This document shows, piece after piece, positions 17,947 to 27,158 of a DNA stretch of 64,000 bases. The stretch is taken from the NCBI RefSeq assembly GCF_014656055.1, contig NZ_BNBR01000001.1, forward strand, positions 248,001 to 312,000. Reading direction: 5' to 3'. Under the pieces are notes generated by a model that was given only the letters and a program-made list of their open reading frames with translations, did no database searches and was not told the origin of the DNA. Origin of the DNA: Streptomyces griseosporeus. GTDB taxonomy: Bacteria > Actinomycetota > Actinomycetes > Streptomycetales > Streptomycetaceae. Every line of letters starts with the position of its first letter. The stretch's first letter is position 1. The translations under genes were made by a program, and so were the position numbers.

Positions 17947-19017
17947 TCAGGCCGCACGGACGGCCAGGTCCTTGTGGGGTTGCGCGCCGAGTGCCACCTT
18001 GAGCGCGCCGGTCTCGGCGGCCCGGCCGAAGACGTCGTACGCCTCTTCCATGCGCTCCAGCGGGAAGGTGTGGGTGACCAGTTCCGGTGTGGGCAGCCGG
18101 CCCGCCGCCGCCATGCGGAGCAGGGTGGGCGTGGAGTGGGTGTCGACCAGGCCGGTGGTGATGGTCACGTTCTTGATCCAGAGGTCTTCGAGGTGCAGCG
18201 TGGCGGGCCTGCCGTGCACGCCCACGTTGGCCACGCATCCGCCCGGCCGGACCATGCGGGTGCACAGTTCGAAGGTCTCCGGGATGCCGACCGCCTCGAT
18301 GACGACGTCGGCGCCCAGTCCGCCGGTCAGGTCGGCTGTCAGCTCTTCGGGGGTTTCGGCCGGGTCCGCGACCGCGTCGGCGCCCAGACGCCGGGCCGCC
18401 TCGCGGCGTGCGGCGGCCAGATCGACGGCGATGATCCGCTCCGGCGAGTAGAGCCGGGCCGTGGCGATCGCGGCGAGCCCGATGGGGCCGGCGCCGACGA
18501 CGGCGACGGTGTCTCCGGGGCGTACGCGTCCGTTGAGGACGCCCACCTCGTAGGCGGTCGGGAAGATGTCCGCGAGCAGCACCGCGTCCTGGTCCGCGAG
18601 GGTCTCGGGCAGCGGGTGCACGGAGAGATCGGCGAACGGCACGCGGACGTACTCCGCCTGGGTCCCGTCGATCAGATGGCCCAGGATCCAGCCGCCTCCG
18701 CCCCGGCACTGGCCGTACATCGCCCTGCGGCAGTAGTGGCACCGCCCGCAGGCCGTGATGCAGGAGACGAGGACCCGGTCGCCCGGCCGGACGGTACGCA
18801 CGTCGGGGCCGGCCTCGACGACCGTCCCGACGGCCTCGTGGCCCAGCACGGTACCAGGGGTCACCTCGGGCACGTCGCCTTTGAGGATGTGCAGATCGGT
18901 CCCGCAGATGGTGACGCAGTCCACCCGTACCACCGCGTCCGTCGGCTCTTTGACGACCGGATCCGGCACGTCCTCCCAGGAGGACTGGCCGGGGCCGTGG
19001 AAGACGTAACCCTTCAT
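17947..19017 (-). CDS. Zinc-dependent alcohol dehydrogenase
   Basis: Medium-chain NAD(P)-dependent alcohol dehydrogenase of 356 residues. Catalytic zinc ligands lie in VTICGTDLHILKGD and LGHEAVG. The structural zinc Cys cluster is CGRCHYCRRAMYGQC. The Rossmann motif is VAVVGAGPIGLAAIATA. The ATG at 19017 has GGAGGAGAAGG upstream. It heads the minus-strand operon with the two PNPOx-type genes. A zinc alcohol dehydrogenase in the company of Usp genes is a feature of the dormancy-type island of Streptomyces coelicolor, where it may recycle NADH under oxygen limitation. Palindromes at 19091 and 19171 lie upstream. Confidence 0.92.
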   Translation of the reverse strand: MKGYVFHGPGQSSWEDVPDPVVKEPTDAVVRVDCVTICGTDLHILKGDVPEVTPGTVLGHEAVGTVVEAGPDVRTVRPGDRVLVSCITACGRCHYCRRAMYGQCRGGGGWILGHLIDGTQAEYVRVPFADLSVHPLPETLADQDAVLLADIFPTAYEVGVLNGRVRPGDTVAVVGAGPIGLAAIATARLYSPERIIAVDLAAARREAARRLGADAVADPAETPEELTADLTGGLGADVVIEAVGIPETFELCTRMVRPGGCVANVGVHGRPATLHLEDLWIKNVTITTGLVDTHSTPTLLRMAAAGRLPTPELVTHTFPLERMEEAYDVFGRAAETGALKVALGAQPHKDLAVRAA

Positions 19018-19090
19018 GGCGATCCTTCTCCTCCGTCTGGTGGGATTGGCCCGATGCCTCCAGCGTCGTCGAGGCGCAGAGGTGCCGCAT

Positions 19091-19125
19091 GGGCCGGTCG
19101 GCCCCTGGTGCCCGGCCGACGGACC
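19091..19125. promoter_or_regulatory. Putative DevR/OsdR-type operator upstream of adh
   Basis: GGGCCGGTCGGCCC (19091-19104), the exact reverse complement of the element at 19171. A half-site CGGACC ends at 19125, within a window beginning 21 bases from the first, as at the Usp promoters. It is about 75 bases upstream of the alcohol dehydrogenase start, a normal distance for an activator. Confidence 0.6.
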
Positions 19126-19170
19126 TTGCGTGGCCCGTGCTCCCCGCCAGGACCTGCCACCCCGGTCCGT

Positions 19171-19184
19171 GGGCCGACCGGCCC
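19171..19184. promoter_or_regulatory. Putative DevR/OsdR-type operator, second site
   Basis: GGGCCGACCGGCCC, the perfect form of the island palindrome. It lies between the alcohol dehydrogenase (minus) and the Rv1733c-like relic (plus), so it may once have served the plus-strand gene. Confidence 0.6.
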
Positions 19185-19200
19185 TTTCGGCCGCTGACGT

Positions 19201-19878
19201 GCCAATCCGCTCAGGCGGCACGACGACGTCCTGAAGGCGTGGCTCGTCCTGGCCGTGTGGGCGGTCATCGTCGTGGGAAGAGCCGTGGTGGGCACCCTGA
19301 CCGCGCGGGCCACCCGCGATGTCCTCGCCCGGTAGCGCGACGAGCGTCGTCCGACCGGCGCCGTTCTGCTCGCCGACGCCCCTCGGGGCACGGCGTCCGT
19401 CGAAGGTGACCGTGTGTCGGCGGTGGTCCGCCGGCGCGCCCCGGACGGCACCGCGCACCTCGGACGCACCTTGGTCGACTCCGGCACGAAGGCCGGCACA
19501 CGCGTCGAGGTGTGGCTGGACGCAGCCGGTCGCGGCGCCGCCGAGCCACCCACCCGGACAGAGGCGGCCCTCGCGGCGGCCCTCTTCGCCACCGGCGCGG
19601 GACTTGGCCTCGCGGGTCTGGCGTCGGGCGCGGGAGCGCCGGCCCGAGGCCGGCTGGACCGGCGGCGCATCGCCGCATCGGGACGGGAGTGGGACTCCAT
19701 GGAACCACGCTGGAGTCGCCGGGCGAAGCAGGCATGCCGACTGCGGCAGGGGCGCCACAAGGTCTGGCCGCACGGGGAGCTGAGATCGTCGAGGACAGCG
19801 CTCCCGACAACCGGTGCCGTCGCTTCCCGAGTGGTTTCGTCACGGACTGCCGGACTGCCGGGCTGTCGGGCTGCCTGA
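19201..19878 (+). pseudogene. Rv1733c-type two-helix membrane protein, nonsense mutant
   Basis: The frame from 19201 reads ANPLRRHDDVLKAWLVLAVW with a first hydrophobic helix, then TARATRDVLAR followed by TAG at 19333. The same frame continues DERRPTGAVLLADAPRG, VDSGTKAGTRVEVWLDAAGR, a second hydrophobic helix (ALAAALFATGAGLGLAGLAS) and the family ending RRRIAASGREWDSMEPRWSR. This is the layout of Rv1733c-like proteins, members of the mycobacterial DosR regulon. The TAG stands where CAG (Gln) is likely, and no start codon is evident at the N-terminus. The frame runs past the normal family end to 19878. Confidence 0.75.
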
Positions 19879-20041
19879 GTGCCGGCCTCCGCGGCTGCCG
19901 CCCGTGGCCCGCCGGCCAGGGCATAAGGCAAGCTCAGCGCCTCAATCGGTCTGCAACGAAGCGGAGTTCGCGACCGGCCGCACGGCGGACCCTCTCGAAG
20001 ACCCGACACGTCCGCCGGCCGAAGTCGCCGTGTCGAAAGTC

Positions 20042-20090
20042 TTGACGTCGTGCAGTAGCGATCTTAACTTTCTGACGCTTGCTGAAAGTT
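20042..20090 (+). promoter_or_regulatory. Amylase promoter with overlapping inverted repeat
   Basis: TTGACG (20042-20047) and TAACTT (20065-20070) are 17 bases apart, a good vegetative-type promoter. An inverted repeat with 7-base arms AACTTTC (20066-20072) and GAAAGTT (20084-20090) overlaps the -10 and the expected transcription start. A repressor bound here would block initiation. Streptomyces amylase genes are known targets of the LacI-type regulator MalR/Reg1; assignment to it is inference. Confidence 0.55.
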
Positions 20091-20167
20091 ACAGCAATGT
20101 TTTGCGGAACGGCAGGGTTGTGTAACGCCGTTGCCGGCCCGCACCCCTCCACGTTGGGAGCACCCGC

Positions 20168-22231
20168 ATGAGCCCGATCGCACCTGCTCGACGACGAATA
20201 CCCGCCGCCCTGGCGGGCGCCGGCCTGATCCTCGGTCTGGCCACCGCACTCACCGCGCCCGCCCAGCAGGCGGCCGCGGCGCCGACGGCCAACGGTGAGA
20301 AGAAGGTCACCGCCGTCCTGTTCGAGTGGAACTTCGACTCGATCGCCCGCGAGTGCACGCGCGCCCTCGGCCCCAAGGGCTATGGATACGTGCAGGTCTC
20401 GCCGCCGCAGGAGCGCATCCAGGGCAGTGCGTGGTGGGCCGCGTACCAACCGGTCAGCTACAAGATCCAGGGACCGCTCGGCGACCGCGAATCCTTCCGG
20501 AACATGGTCGACACCTGCCACGGCGCCGGCGTGAAGGTCGTCGTGGACGCCGTGCTCAACCACATGACGTCCGGCTCGGGCACCGGCACCGCCGGCACGC
20601 AGTACAGCAAGTACAACTACCCCGGCACCTACACGGACGCGGACTTCCACGGCTGCCGCCGACCCATCGGCACCGACTACAAAGACCGCTACAACGTGCA
20701 GGAATGCGAGCTCGGCGAGGCGGGACAGCCCTCACTCGCGGACCTCGACACCGGCAGCGAATCCGTCCGCGGGAAGATCGCCGGGTACCTCAACGACCTG
20801 CTGTCGCTGGGTGTCGACGGCTTCCGCATGGACGCCGTCAAGCACATCGCCGCCACCGACCTCGCCGCCATCCGCGGCAAGCTCACCAATCCGAACGTCA
20901 ACTGGATACAGGAGGCCATCTACGGCGCGGGCGAGGCCGTCTCGCCGAACGAGTACCTGGCCACCGGCGACGTCCAGGAGTTCCGCTACACCACCGACCT
21001 CAAGCGCACCCTCACCGGCGAGAAGCTGGCCTACCTGAAGAACTTCGGTGAGGGCTGGGGTTACATGCCCTCCGGCCAGAGCGGCGTCATGGTCGCCAAC
21101 CACGACACCGAGCGCAACGGCTCCAGCCTGAGCTACCGCGACGGAGCGACCTACACGCTGGCCCACGTGTTCATGCTCGCCCACCCGTACGGCACCCCGT
21201 CCGTCCACTCCGGGTACGAGTTCAGCAACCGGGACGCCGGCGCCCCCAACGGACATACGGTAACCGCCTGTTACAGCGACGGCTGGAGCTGCCAGCACGC
21301 CTGGCGCCAGATCGCCAACATGGTGGCCTTCCGCAACGTCTCCGAGGGCACCGGCCTCACCGACTGGTGGGACAACGGCGACAACGCCGTGGCCTTCGGG
21401 CGCGGTAGCAAGGCGTTCGTCGCCATCAACCACCAGGGCGCATCCCTCACCCAGACCTTCCAGACCTCCCTCCCGGCCGGCACCTACTGCGACGTGCAGC
21501 ACGGAGACCCGACCACGAGCGGCGGCTGCACCGGCACCACGTACACCGTCGGCACGGACGGCAGGTTCACCGCCACCATCGGCAGCAACGACGCCGTGGC
21601 GCTGCACATCGGCGCGATGGTCGGGGACAAGCCGGGCGACAACACGGCCACGGTCTACTACAGCACCGACAAGAACTGGTCGGCCTACAACATCCATTAC
21701 GCCCCGACCGGCGGCACCTGGACCACCTCACCCGGCGCCGCCATGCAGAGCGCGTGCACCGGCTGGGTGAAGAAGAGCATCACCCTCGGCTCCGCCACCG
21801 GCCTGAAGGCGGCCTTCAACAACGGCTCCGGCACCTGGGACAACAACAACGGCGCCGACTACGCCCTCGGCACCGGCGATATCACGGTCAGGAACGGCAC
21901 CATCGGCACCGGCAACCCCTGTGCCGTACAGCCGACCGAGCCCGGCGCGTCCTTCGCGGTCAACGCCACCACCGTCCCCGGCCAGAACATCTACGTCGTC
22001 GGCAACCAGGCCGCTCTCGGCAACTGGGCACCGACCGCCGCCCTCAAGCTGGACCCTGCCGCCTACCCGGTGTGGAAGCTCGACGTGAAGCTGCCCGCGG
22101 GCACGTCCTTCGAGTACAAGTACATCCGCAAGGACGCCTCCGGCAACGTCACCTGGGAAAGCGGCGCCAACCGCACGGCCACCGTCCCCGCCGACGGCAA
22201 GGTGACGCTGAACGACACCTGGCGCAACTGA
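20168..22231 (+). CDS. Secreted alpha-amylase with two starch-binding modules
   Basis: Endo-acting GH13 amylase that hydrolyses internal alpha-1,4 bonds in starch; 687 residues. Signal peptide 1-38 (basic start, hydrophobic core, cut near QAAAA). Catalytic domain about 45-480: [10 protein letters not shown] (region I), [11 protein letters not shown] with the nucleophile D222, WIQEAIYG with the acid/base E249, and [10 protein letters not shown] with D313. A starch-binding module of CBM25/26 type follows (about 498-585; [18 protein letters not shown]). A C-terminal CBM20 (about 595-687) has [12 protein letters not shown] and [16 protein letters not shown]. It converges on the CBM20-only gene and shares a terminator with it. 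Confidence 0.95.
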   Translation: MSPIAPARRRIPAALAGAGLILGLATALTAPAQQAAAAPTANGEKKVTAVLFEWNFDSIARECTRALGPKGYGYVQVSPPQERIQGSAWWAAYQPVSYKIQGPLGDRESFRNMVDTCHGAGVKVVVDAVLNHMTSGSGTGTAGTQYSKYNYPGTYTDADFHGCRRPIGTDYKDRYNVQECELGEAGQPSLADLDTGSESVRGKIAGYLNDLLSLGVDGFRMDAVKHIAATDLAAIRGKLTNPNVNWIQEAIYGAGEAVSPNEYLATGDVQEFRYTTDLKRTLTGEKLAYLKNFGEGWGYMPSGQSGVMVANHDTERNGSSLSYRDGATYTLAHVFMLAHPYGTPSVHSGYEFSNRDAGAPNGHTVTACYSDGWSCQHAWRQIANMVAFRNVSEGTGLTDWWDNGDNAVAFGRGSKAFVAINHQGASLTQTFQTSLPAGTYCDVQHGDPTTSGGCTGTTYTVGTDGRFTATIGSNDAVALHIGAMVGDKPGDNTATVYYSTDKNWSAYNIHYAPTGGTWTTSPGAAMQSACTGWVKKSITLGSATGLKAAFNNGSGTWDNNNGADYALGTGDITVRNGTIGTGNPCAVQPTEPGASFAVNATTVPGQNIYVVGNQAALGNWAPTAALKLDPAAYPVWKLDVKLPAGTSFEYKYIRKDASGNVTWESGANRTATVPADGKVTLNDTWRN

Positions 22232-22281
22232 TCCCCTCCCTGCGCCCGGCCCAGCCGGAGCGCGGGCCATACTGGCAAGCG

Positions 22282-22322
22282 CCGGGGCCGAGGGGTATCT
22301 GTCCCATATCCCTCGGCCCCGG
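22282..22322. terminator. Bidirectional terminator between amylase and CBM20 genes
   Basis: Perfect 13-base arms (22282-22294 and 22310-22322, CCGGGGCCGAGGG and its complement). The stem is extended by a G-T pair and three A-T pairs to about 17 pairs, closed by a 7-base loop. It lies between two converging genes and suits both. Confidence 0.85.
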
Positions 22323-22333
22323 TGCCAACGGGC

Positions 22334-23041
22334 TCAGCGCCAGGTGTCGTTGAGTGTCAGTGTGCCGCTGGGCGGGGTGACGACGGTGCGGTTGTCACCG
22401 TTCTCCCAGGTGACGGTGCCGTCGGCGTTCTTCCTGAGGTACTTGTACTGCACGGTGGTGTTGGGCGGCAGCTGGTGGCCGCCGGACCACAGCGGGTAGG
22501 TGGTGGTGCCGGTGGTCAGCGGCAGAGCCTTGGCCGGGTCCCAGTTGCCGAGGTCGGGCAGGTTGCCCGTGACGTAGATGTTCTGGCCCCAGCTGGTGGT
22601 GGCGGTGGCGTGGAAGGTGGCCGCGACCGGAACGACGTTCCAGCGGTCGTCGTTGACGGGCGTGTCCGGGGACACGGTCAGGGTGCGGTTGGGGGTGCTC
22701 TCCCAGGTCACCGTGCCGGCGGGTGAGCGCTTAATGTACTTGTACTGCACCGTCGTGCCGGCCGGCAGCTGAACGCTGCCCGTCCATTGCGGATAGGAGC
22801 TGGCCGTGGTGCCCAGGGGAACGGCCTTCGCCGGGTCCCAGGCCCCGAGCTGAGGAGCGCTGCCGGAGACCAGCAGGGTCTCGCCTTCGGTGGTGGCCTG
22901 CACTCGGAAGGTGACGGAGGTGTCCTGCGTCGTGGCCGCCCGGGCATGGGGGGTTGCGCCCACGAGCAGTCCGGCGATGAGCACGGCGAGCATGAGGACC
23001 GGGCGCCAGGCTGCCGGAACCCGATGACGTATGAGAAGCAT
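22334..23041 (-). CDS. Secreted protein of two CBM20 starch-binding modules
   Basis: 235 residues with a signal peptide (about 1-33, ending HARA) and two CBM20 domains in tandem (about 38-135 and 140-235). Each shows the family pattern: LLVSGSAPQLGAWDPAKAVPL with VQYKYIKRSPAGTVTWES, and IYVTGNLPDLGNWDPAKALPL with VQYKYLRKNADGTVTWENGD. Trp and Tyr residues of starch-binding sites are kept. No catalytic domain is present. It probably binds starch granules or holds them near the mycelium to help the adjacent amylase. The ATG at 23041 has AAGGGA upstream. Confidence 0.9.
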   Translation of the reverse strand: MLLIRHRVPAAWRPVLMLAVLIAGLLVGATPHARAATTQDTSVTFRVQATTEGETLLVSGSAPQLGAWDPAKAVPLGTTASSYPQWTGSVQLPAGTTVQYKYIKRSPAGTVTWESTPNRTLTVSPDTPVNDDRWNVVPVAATFHATATTSWGQNIYVTGNLPDLGNWDPAKALPLTTGTTTYPLWSGGHQLPPNTTVQYKYLRKNADGTVTWENGDNRTVVTPPSGTLTLNDTWR

Positions 23042-23454
23042 GTTCGTTTCCCTTCTGAACGCAAGGCGGCGGGTTCTGCCCGCCGTCAGCGCACATCCCA
23101 ACACAGCTTGGAGTCGGAGGGTGACGGAAGGTGCTCCGCCTGCCCGGATAGGCACTGATTTCGGCCGCTCGACCCGTGACCCTTCGAGGGCTTCGTTAAG
23201 AACTTGAAGACACGACGACGGGCGGCGGAGGGATCATCCAGGCCTGGTCAGTTGGTCAAGGACCTGATCGCGTCCTCCCGGGAGAACACTCCTGCAAGGC
23301 CGACACTGTCTTGCGCAAGTTGACGCAAAGACTTTCATGCGGCTTTCGTCGTCGACCGCGGAAGGCGGGCACAGGCCCTACTGTCATGCTCCCGTAAAGT
23401 GCTCGCAAGGCCGTTCAGACGAGACGGTCGGGGACGCGAAAGGTGGGGGCGGGC
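23042..23454. other. Intergenic region upstream of the beta-helix gene
   Basis: About 410 bases between divergent genes. It contains a perfect palindrome CTTGCGCAAG at 23310-23319, followed by TTGACG at 23320, which could be a -35 element. No coding content was recognised. Confidence 0.4.
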
Positions 23455-24804
23455 ATGGCAGGTATCAGTCGCCGGGGGCTGCTGCGAGGAGGCGTGGTCA
23501 TCGGTGCCGCGACCGCTCTCGGGAGCGCGGCAGCAGCTACGCCGGCATCGGCGGCCACGACGGGCGTCAATCCGTCCGTCACCGGCGAGGCCGCACACGT
23601 CGTCAGCCTGCGCAAGGCGCTGGACGACGCGGCGGCCGGCATCGTCGGGCCGCACGGCGTCGACAGCAAGGGCCGGATCATCGTCAAGGCCTGGTACGAA
23701 GGCGTACCGACCTACACCCTGCTGAACACGCTGGTCATCGGCGGCAACACGATCCTCGACGCGACCGGCGCCCGGTTCGTCGCCAAGTTCCCCACCACCA
23801 GCAGGGTGTACACGCTGGACCAGACGAACCCGCACTCCCCCACCCCTGCCTACGAGACCAACAATCAGGGCCAGTTCACGGCTCCTGCCGTCAGCGGCGC
23901 CAAGGCCGCCACGATGCTGATCAACCACGTCCCCAGCTCCGCCACCACCGGCTACTCCGCGCCCGGCAACATCGCGGTGAAGGGCGGAGAGTGGGACCCC
24001 ATCTCCGCCTGGGTCTGGCAGGACTCCGGCGACGTCCGCGCCCGTGCCGACAAGGCACCGCCGATGAACGTGCTGACCTTCACGCACACCCAAGACGTCG
24101 AGGTCGAAGGCGTAACGGTCTGGAACGTCAAGTGGTGGCACGCCGTGGAGCTCAACGCGGTGCGCCGGGGCGTGGTGCGGGACTGCTTCTTCAAGGGCTG
24201 GGTCGAGGATCCGACGCAGGGCCTGTGGCACGGCGAGGCCGTCCAGCTCGACCTGCCGCTGGACAAGAACACCTGGGCCGGCGCCTCCGACGGCACGCCG
24301 ACCGTGGACGTGCAGGTCCTGCGCAACTACGCAGGCGCGTCCGGTTCCCAGCCGGCCTGGGCGAAGCTGGTCGGCTCGCACACCGCCGGCGACAAGGCCG
24401 GTCGGATCCACGCCCGCGTACTGATCGAGGGCAACACCGTGGACGGCGCCAAGTGGGACGCCATCGGCGCGATGAACACCACGGACATCACCGTCCGCGG
24501 CAACACGATCAACGACAGCTGCGGCGGTATCTACGTCAGCTCGCTCACTGCCAGAACGACCGACCAGCCGCCGGTCGCCGTGGCGGCGAACCCGATCGCG
24601 GGCGTCGACATCGTCGACAACCAGGTGTCGGTGACCATGGGCAGCTCCCAGGTACAGCGCAACGCGGTACGCGTCGTCGCGGACACGTTCGGCTTCGTCT
24701 CACCAGTGAGCGATGTCGCCGTCACAGGCAACACCGTCACGGGCGGAGCCTTCTCCTACAGCTCGAACGTGACCTTCCGTCAGGGCACCGTCCCCCAGCG
24801 CTGA
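23455..24804 (+). CDS. Tat-exported right-handed beta-helix protein
   Basis: 449 residues. A twin-arginine signal (SRRGLLRGGVVIGAATALG, cleaved after about residue 35 near ASA) sends it out folded. The mature part has the repeated short strands and Asn/Gly-rich turns of pectate-lyase-like beta-helices: VLTFTHTQDVEVEGVTVWNV, AVRRGVVRDCFFKGW, RVLIEGNTVDGAKWDAIGAM, TTDITVRGNTINDSCGGIYV, DVAVTGNTVTGG. Such proteins are often polysaccharide lyases or glycosidases; no catalytic set was identified, so the substrate is open. ATG 23455 is preceded by a G-rich ribosome site; an in-frame GTG lies 12 bases upstream. Confidence 0.8.
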   Translation: MAGISRRGLLRGGVVIGAATALGSAAAATPASAATTGVNPSVTGEAAHVVSLRKALDDAAAGIVGPHGVDSKGRIIVKAWYEGVPTYTLLNTLVIGGNTILDATGARFVAKFPTTSRVYTLDQTNPHSPTPAYETNNQGQFTAPAVSGAKAATMLINHVPSSATTGYSAPGNIAVKGGEWDPISAWVWQDSGDVRARADKAPPMNVLTFTHTQDVEVEGVTVWNVKWWHAVELNAVRRGVVRDCFFKGWVEDPTQGLWHGEAVQLDLPLDKNTWAGASDGTPTVDVQVLRNYAGASGSQPAWAKLVGSHTAGDKAGRIHARVLIEGNTVDGAKWDAIGAMNTTDITVRGNTINDSCGGIYVSSLTARTTDQPPVAVAANPIAGVDIVDNQVSVTMGSSQVQRNAVRVVADTFGFVSPVSDVAVTGNTVTGGAFSYSSNVTFRQGTVPQR

Positions 24805-24857
24805 GCAAGCGCGGGAAGCACGGACACAGTCGTTGCGGGCCCCTTGAGGCCTCACCA

Positions 24858-24990
24858 CCTCAAGGTGCCGGACTGCGTACCGACCGGTGGGTGGTCGAGC
24901 GCACCTTCGCCTGGCTCCGGTGCGCGAGGACGTCTGACACCGCCAGCTGCTCCGGAACTCTGCCCTCGCATGGCGCCGGGGGCGCGTACG
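24858..24990 (+). pseudogene. Remnant of an IS5-type transposase C-terminus
   Basis: In the frame at 24876 the sequence reads RTDRWVVERTFAWLRCAR, matching the DDE-transposase motif around the catalytic Glu (RWVVERTFAWL). The expected continuation is lost within a few codons and there is no upstream catalytic Asp region. It is a short decayed scrap marking an old insertion. Confidence 0.65.
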
Positions 24991-24993
24991 GCG

Positions 24994-25419
24994 TCAGCCG
25001 ACCTGGATGTGCTTGTCCATGCCGAGCGCCTTGTGCCCGGGCACGGGGCAGTACAGGTCGTAGCTGCCCTTCTTGAGGGTCACCGTCAGCGGCGCCATCT
25101 CGCCGCCCTGGATGTTCTTGGTCCTGGCGTCCTCCACGCCGGGACCGTCGATCGACAGGGCGTGCGTGATGTGCCCGGCGTTGTCGGCGACGAAGGTGTA
25201 GGTGCCGGGGGTGAAGGACGCCCGGGACAGCTTCAGCCCGTACTCGGTCTCGGTGACGGTCACCCGGGTCCCCGAACCCGTGGCCTGCGCGGCGGAACTG
25301 CTCGGGCTCTTTGACTGGCCACCACCCCCGCTGGAGCAGGCCGCCAGGACCAGGGCCGCCGTGAAGGCGACCGCCCCGGTGCCGAGCGCCCTGCGGGCCG
25401 TGTGTGCAGAGATCGCCAT
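24994..25419 (-). CDS. Cupredoxin-type blue copper lipoprotein
   Basis: 141 residues (or 144 from an ATG nine bases upstream). A lipoprotein signal ends in the lipobox LAAC. A Ser/Gly linker follows, then a single cupredoxin domain (about 50-141). Type 1 copper ligands are visible: His in AGHITHALSI, and Cys, His and Met in YCPVPGHKALGM. The mature protein would be tethered outside the membrane for electron transfer or copper handling. The inner ATG is favoured because the AAAGGG ribosome site touches the first ATG but is nine bases from the second. Confidence 0.88.
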   Translation of the reverse strand: MAISAHTARRALGTGAVAFTAALVLAACSSGGGGQSKSPSSSAAQATGSGTRVTVTETEYGLKLSRASFTPGTYTFVADNAGHITHALSIDGPGVEDARTKNIQGGEMAPLTVTLKKGSYDLYCPVPGHKALGMDKHIQVG

Positions 25420-25566
25420 CTGGCTCATCCCTTTCGGTATCGACCTTTATGTCAGATACGTGAGGAATCGCCGGGTCGTTCACGACGCTGCAGGAGGACC
25501 CTCAGCGTGCAGTTTGGCTGGACTGCACGCGGTGCGTGTCCGGGCCGAGCGGATGGGCCGTCGGTG

Positions 25567-25986
25567 TCAGGCGGCGAGGGTCTTGTGCAGGGCGTCGAGG
25601 CCGTCGGCGTAGATGCCGGTGAAGAGGTCGACGACCTCCTGCTCGGTGGCGCCCTTGGGGTGGAAGCGGCCGGACCACTGCACCTCGGCGAGGTCGTCGC
25701 GGCCGGGGACCGTGTGGACGCGGAGGGTGGAGACGTAGCCGTCGACGGGGAACGGCGCTTCGATGATGGCGTAGCTGTAGTGACGCTCGGCCTCGCTGAA
25801 GGCGACGAGGCGCTCGATGATGACGTCGCCGTCGGGGTTGGTCAGGCGGCGGACGCGGCCGCCTTCGAGTGCGGTGCTCTCCGGGATGTACGGGAGCCAG
25901 TCCGGGAGGGCGTCGAAGCCGCCGATGAGGTTCCAGACCTTCTGGGGGGAGGCGGGGACGACGCGGGAGACGGACGTGGAAGCCAT
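25567..25986 (-). CDS. SRPBCC (START-like) family protein
   Basis: 139 residues with the polyketide cyclase/dehydrase-type lipid-pocket fold: STSVSRVVPASPQKVWNLIG, LPDWLPYIPESTALEGG, RVRRLTNPDGDVIIERLVAF, AEVQWSGRFHPKGATEQEV, and a long C-terminal helix. The ATG at 25986 has AGGAG upstream. It lies just downstream of the broken aldo/keto reductase on the same strand and may have been co-transcribed with it. The ligand is unknown. Confidence 0.85.
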   Translation of the reverse strand: MASTSVSRVVPASPQKVWNLIGGFDALPDWLPYIPESTALEGGRVRRLTNPDGDVIIERLVAFSEAERHYSYAIIEAPFPVDGYVSTLRVHTVPGRDDLAEVQWSGRFHPKGATEQEVVDLFTGIYADGLDALHKTLAA

Positions 25987-26033
25987 GGTGGTGCTCCTAC
26001 TGCTCTGTGCGGGGGGAGATGGAGGGCGGGGGG

Positions 26034-27044
26034 TCAGGCGTTGTGCGGGAGCGGGGCGGCCGGGCTGACCAGGCCGGCGGCGCGCAGGTCGGTCCAGAAG
26101 GCGGCCGGGATCGTCTCGTTCAGGGCGGCGGTGTCCTCGGCGATGCGGCTGGGCCGGGTGGCGCCGGGGATGACGGCGGCGGAGGCCGGGTGGGCGAGGG
26201 AGAACTGCAGGGCGGCGGCCTTGATGCTCACGCCGTGCCGCTCGGCCAGCGCCTTCAGCTTCCCAACGCGGTCGATGATCTCGGCGGGGGCCTGCTGGTA
26301 CTCGAAGTGGCTGCCGCCGGCGAGGATGCCGGAGCTGTAGGGGCCGCCGACGACCATGTCGACGCCCTGTTCCTGGGCCATGGGGAGCAGGCGGGTTATG
26401 GCGTGCTCGTGGTCGAGGAGGGTGTAGCGGCCGGCGAGGAGGAAGCCGTCGGGCTGCGGCTCATCGAGGGCGAGGGTCAGCTCGATGGGCTCGGTCCTGT
26501 TGACGCCGAGACCCCAGGCCTTGATGACGCCCTCGTCGCGCAGCCGGGACAGGACGCGGAAGGCGCCGGTGCGGGCCTCCTCGAACTTGGCGAGCCAGGC
26601 GTCACCGTGGAAGTCCTGGGCGATGTCGTGGACCCAGACGATGTCGAGCCGGTCTGTGCCCAGGCGCTTGAGGCTGCCCTCGATGGAGCGCTCGGTGGCC
26701 TCGGCGGTCCACTCGTGGAGGATCTTGTTGGGGTTGCCGTGCTCGAACAGGCCACCCTTCTCCCCGAAGTCCGGGACGTCCGTCTCGTGCTCGTCGAGGA
26801 TGACGCGGCCGACCTTCGTGGACAGGACGAACGCGTCGCGCGGCTTGCCGGCGAGTACCTCCCCGAGGCGCTCCTCGGCCAGGCCGGCGCCCTAGAAGGG
26901 GGCGGTGTCGTAGAAGCGGATGCCGTTGTCCCAGGCGGCCTCGACGGTGGCGCGGGCCTCGTCGTCGGGGATGGCGCGGAACATGTTGCCGAGCGGGGCG
27001 GTGCCGAAGCCGAGTCGACCGGGAAGGACGTTCTTGAGCGACAT
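26034..27044 (-). pseudogene. Aldo/keto reductase with stop codon at the catalytic Tyr
   Basis: Full-length NADPH-dependent aldo/keto reductase frame of 336 codons interrupted once. MSLKNVLPGRLGFGTAPLGN begins the barrel. GIRFYDTAPF is followed by TAG (26892-26894) and then GAGLAEERLGEVLAGKPR in the same frame. In this family the pattern is DTAxxYG, so the stop replaces the catalytic Tyr codon by one base (TAC or TAT to TAG). The rest (VLSTKVGRVI, DIVWVHDIAQD, VIKAWGLGVNRTE, SIKAAALQFSLAHPASAAVIPGA) is intact with no frameshift. It is either a very recent pseudogene or a sequencing error. Confidence 0.85.
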
Positions 27045-27158
27045 GAGAAGTGCCTTTGCGAAGGTGTGGGGGGCGAGGCCGAAGCAGCCCCGCATGAGCG
27101 CCGCGTGCGGATGCGAGCGCGCCTTACAGACGAAGAGAATACTTGCAGACGCCGATTA

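Noticed and set aside
19111..19125. Second full OsdR-like palindrome next to 19091
   Set aside because: Only one half (CGGACC) fits. It is counted as a half-site, not an independent operator.
23310..23319. CTTGCGCAAG palindrome as an amylase-type operator upstream of the beta-helix gene
   Set aside because: It is short and does not share arms with the amylase inverted repeat. Common regulation cannot be claimed.
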